Shown: positions 5,988 to 6,288 of the stretch, in pieces
How the letters are laid out: each line of letters begins with the position of its first letter
Numbering within the stretch: the first letter of the stretch is position 1
Source: Bacteroidales bacterium
GTDB taxonomy: Bacteria; Bacteroidota; Bacteroidia; Bacteroidales; JAOZQN01
Assembly: GCA_029938985.1 (NCBI GenBank)
Contig: JAOZTW010000323.1
Coordinates: forward strand, 1-6,288
DNA length: 6,288 nucleotides
Reading direction: 5' to 3'
Notes under the pieces: generated by a model
Seen by the model: only the letters and a program-made list of their open reading frames with translations
What the model was told of the DNA's origin: nothing
Database searches by the model: none
Translations under genes and position numbers: made by a program

Positions 5988-6220
5988 AACGGTAATTGGG
6001 AATTAATAATTAAGAATTGGTTTACACCTTAAAATTCAATTATTTATAAAATGTTTTTTTAGTAGTTGCAGACTTGTTTGCAACTACTAAAAATGCCAAT
6101 TTATTTCATTATTCTAATATTGAAAAATTATTCAAGAAAACCTAAGCTACTGTATTTAGAGGAACAACTCGTTTTTCTTGTTCTGGTTTGTATCGTTTTT
6201 TTTGAACATAATATTAGATT
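5988..6220. other. Gap between convergent gyrB and the minus-strand methylase tail; no supported gene
   Basis: Directly after gyrB, 5991-6020 is an A/T-rich stretch with repeated GAATT/AATTA words. The long palindrome at 6056-6093 follows, then about 125 bp of plain AT-rich sequence. A plus ORF at 6066-6272 begins in the palindrome and runs antisense into the methylase tail, and its composition is not protein-like. No canonical stem plus U-tract terminator for gyrB is visible. Confidence 0.5.
6056..6093. repeat. Long palindrome (perfect 15-bp arms, 8-nt centre)
   Basis: TTTTTAGTAGTTGCA (6056-6070) and TGCAACTACTAAAAA (6079-6093) are perfect reverse complements around GACTTGTT. The centre is itself nearly self-complementary, so about 38 bp form an almost continuous palindrome. 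The T-run lies before the stem and the A-run after it on both strands, opposite to an intrinsic terminator in either direction. It sits between convergent genes, the usual place for bidirectional terminators, but its shape fits a dispersed palindromic repeat better. Confidence 0.75.
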
Positions 6221-6288
6221 TTATTTAACCGATTTTTCCACAATCTCAATTTCTTCGGCTGTTAGTTCATAAAGTTTATAAACCATTT
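6221..6288 (-). CDS. 3' end of a probable Eco57I-like/type IIG DNA methylase (truncated by the window)
   Basis: Only the last 21 codons are inside the window. On the minus strand they read MVYKLYELTAEEIEIVEKS, then VK and the stop TAA (6221-6223). The pattern VY-x-LY-x-LT-x-EEI-x-IVE at the extreme C-terminus is one I know from adenine-specific (N6) DNA methylases of the Eco57I/type IIG restriction-modification group, and related PglX-like methylases, where it closes the target-recognition part. If right, the full protein would be about 900-1300 residues and would methylate, and possibly cut, DNA. The identification rests on a short tail and is inference; the reading frame is open to the edge. 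The gene converges on gyrB, so it is a separate unit. Confidence 0.6.
   Translation of the reverse strand, partial: MVYKLYELTAEEIEIVEKSVK

Noticed and set aside
5991..6020. Repeated GAATT/AATTA words after gyrB, considered as a tandem repeat
   Set aside because: Irregular spacing and low complexity; no defined unit.
6066..6272. 68-codon plus-strand ORF after gyrB
   Set aside because: It begins inside a palindrome and overlaps the minus-strand methylase tail antisense, and its composition reflects AT-rich noncoding DNA.

Overview
The window looks like chromosomal DNA from a member of the Bacteroidota. It is strongly AT-rich. Translation starts are preceded by A-rich leaders without a Shine-Dalgarno sequence, and several intergenic gaps carry the Bacteroidota-type promoter -7 element TAnnTTTG. 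The GyrB, Maf and DnaQ-like proteins also read like Bacteroidota versions. The genus cannot be fixed from the sequence.

Layout, left to right. Positions 1-151 form a leader region with no gene I can support. Then comes a tight plus-strand pair: a secreted-signal, multi-pass membrane protein of unknown function (152-1423) and, 3 bp later, a Maf nucleotide pyrophosphatase (1427-2011). A good promoter (2029-2061) drives a stand-alone DEDDh 3'-5' exonuclease of the DnaQ/epsilon type (2109-2678). A 553-bp gap (2679-3231) holds no credible protein gene but is rich in hairpins. Its best element is a near-consensus promoter followed about 30 bp later by a GC-rich intrinsic terminator, which together look like a very small RNA gene (about 2957-3008). 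A minus-strand gene for a small exported basic protein of unknown function (3232-3735) follows. It diverges from gyrB (4014-5987), which encodes a complete DNA gyrase B subunit. Beyond gyrB is a 233-bp gap with a long palindrome. At the right edge, the last 21 codons of a minus-strand gene (stop at 6221-6223) resemble the C-terminal tail of Eco57I-like/type IIG restriction-modification methylases.

Functionally this is mostly housekeeping. GyrB supercoils DNA, the exonuclease probably trims or proofreads DNA, and Maf hydrolyses non-canonical or surplus nucleoside triphosphates. Nothing ties these genes into one pathway beyond nucleic-acid metabolism, and only the membrane protein/maf pair looks like an operon. 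I found no CRISPR array, tRNA, rRNA, transposase or convincing new multi-gene system. The items most worth following are the candidate small RNA, the CTTTGnCAAAG palindrome cluster, and the cut-off restriction-modification gene converging on gyrB.
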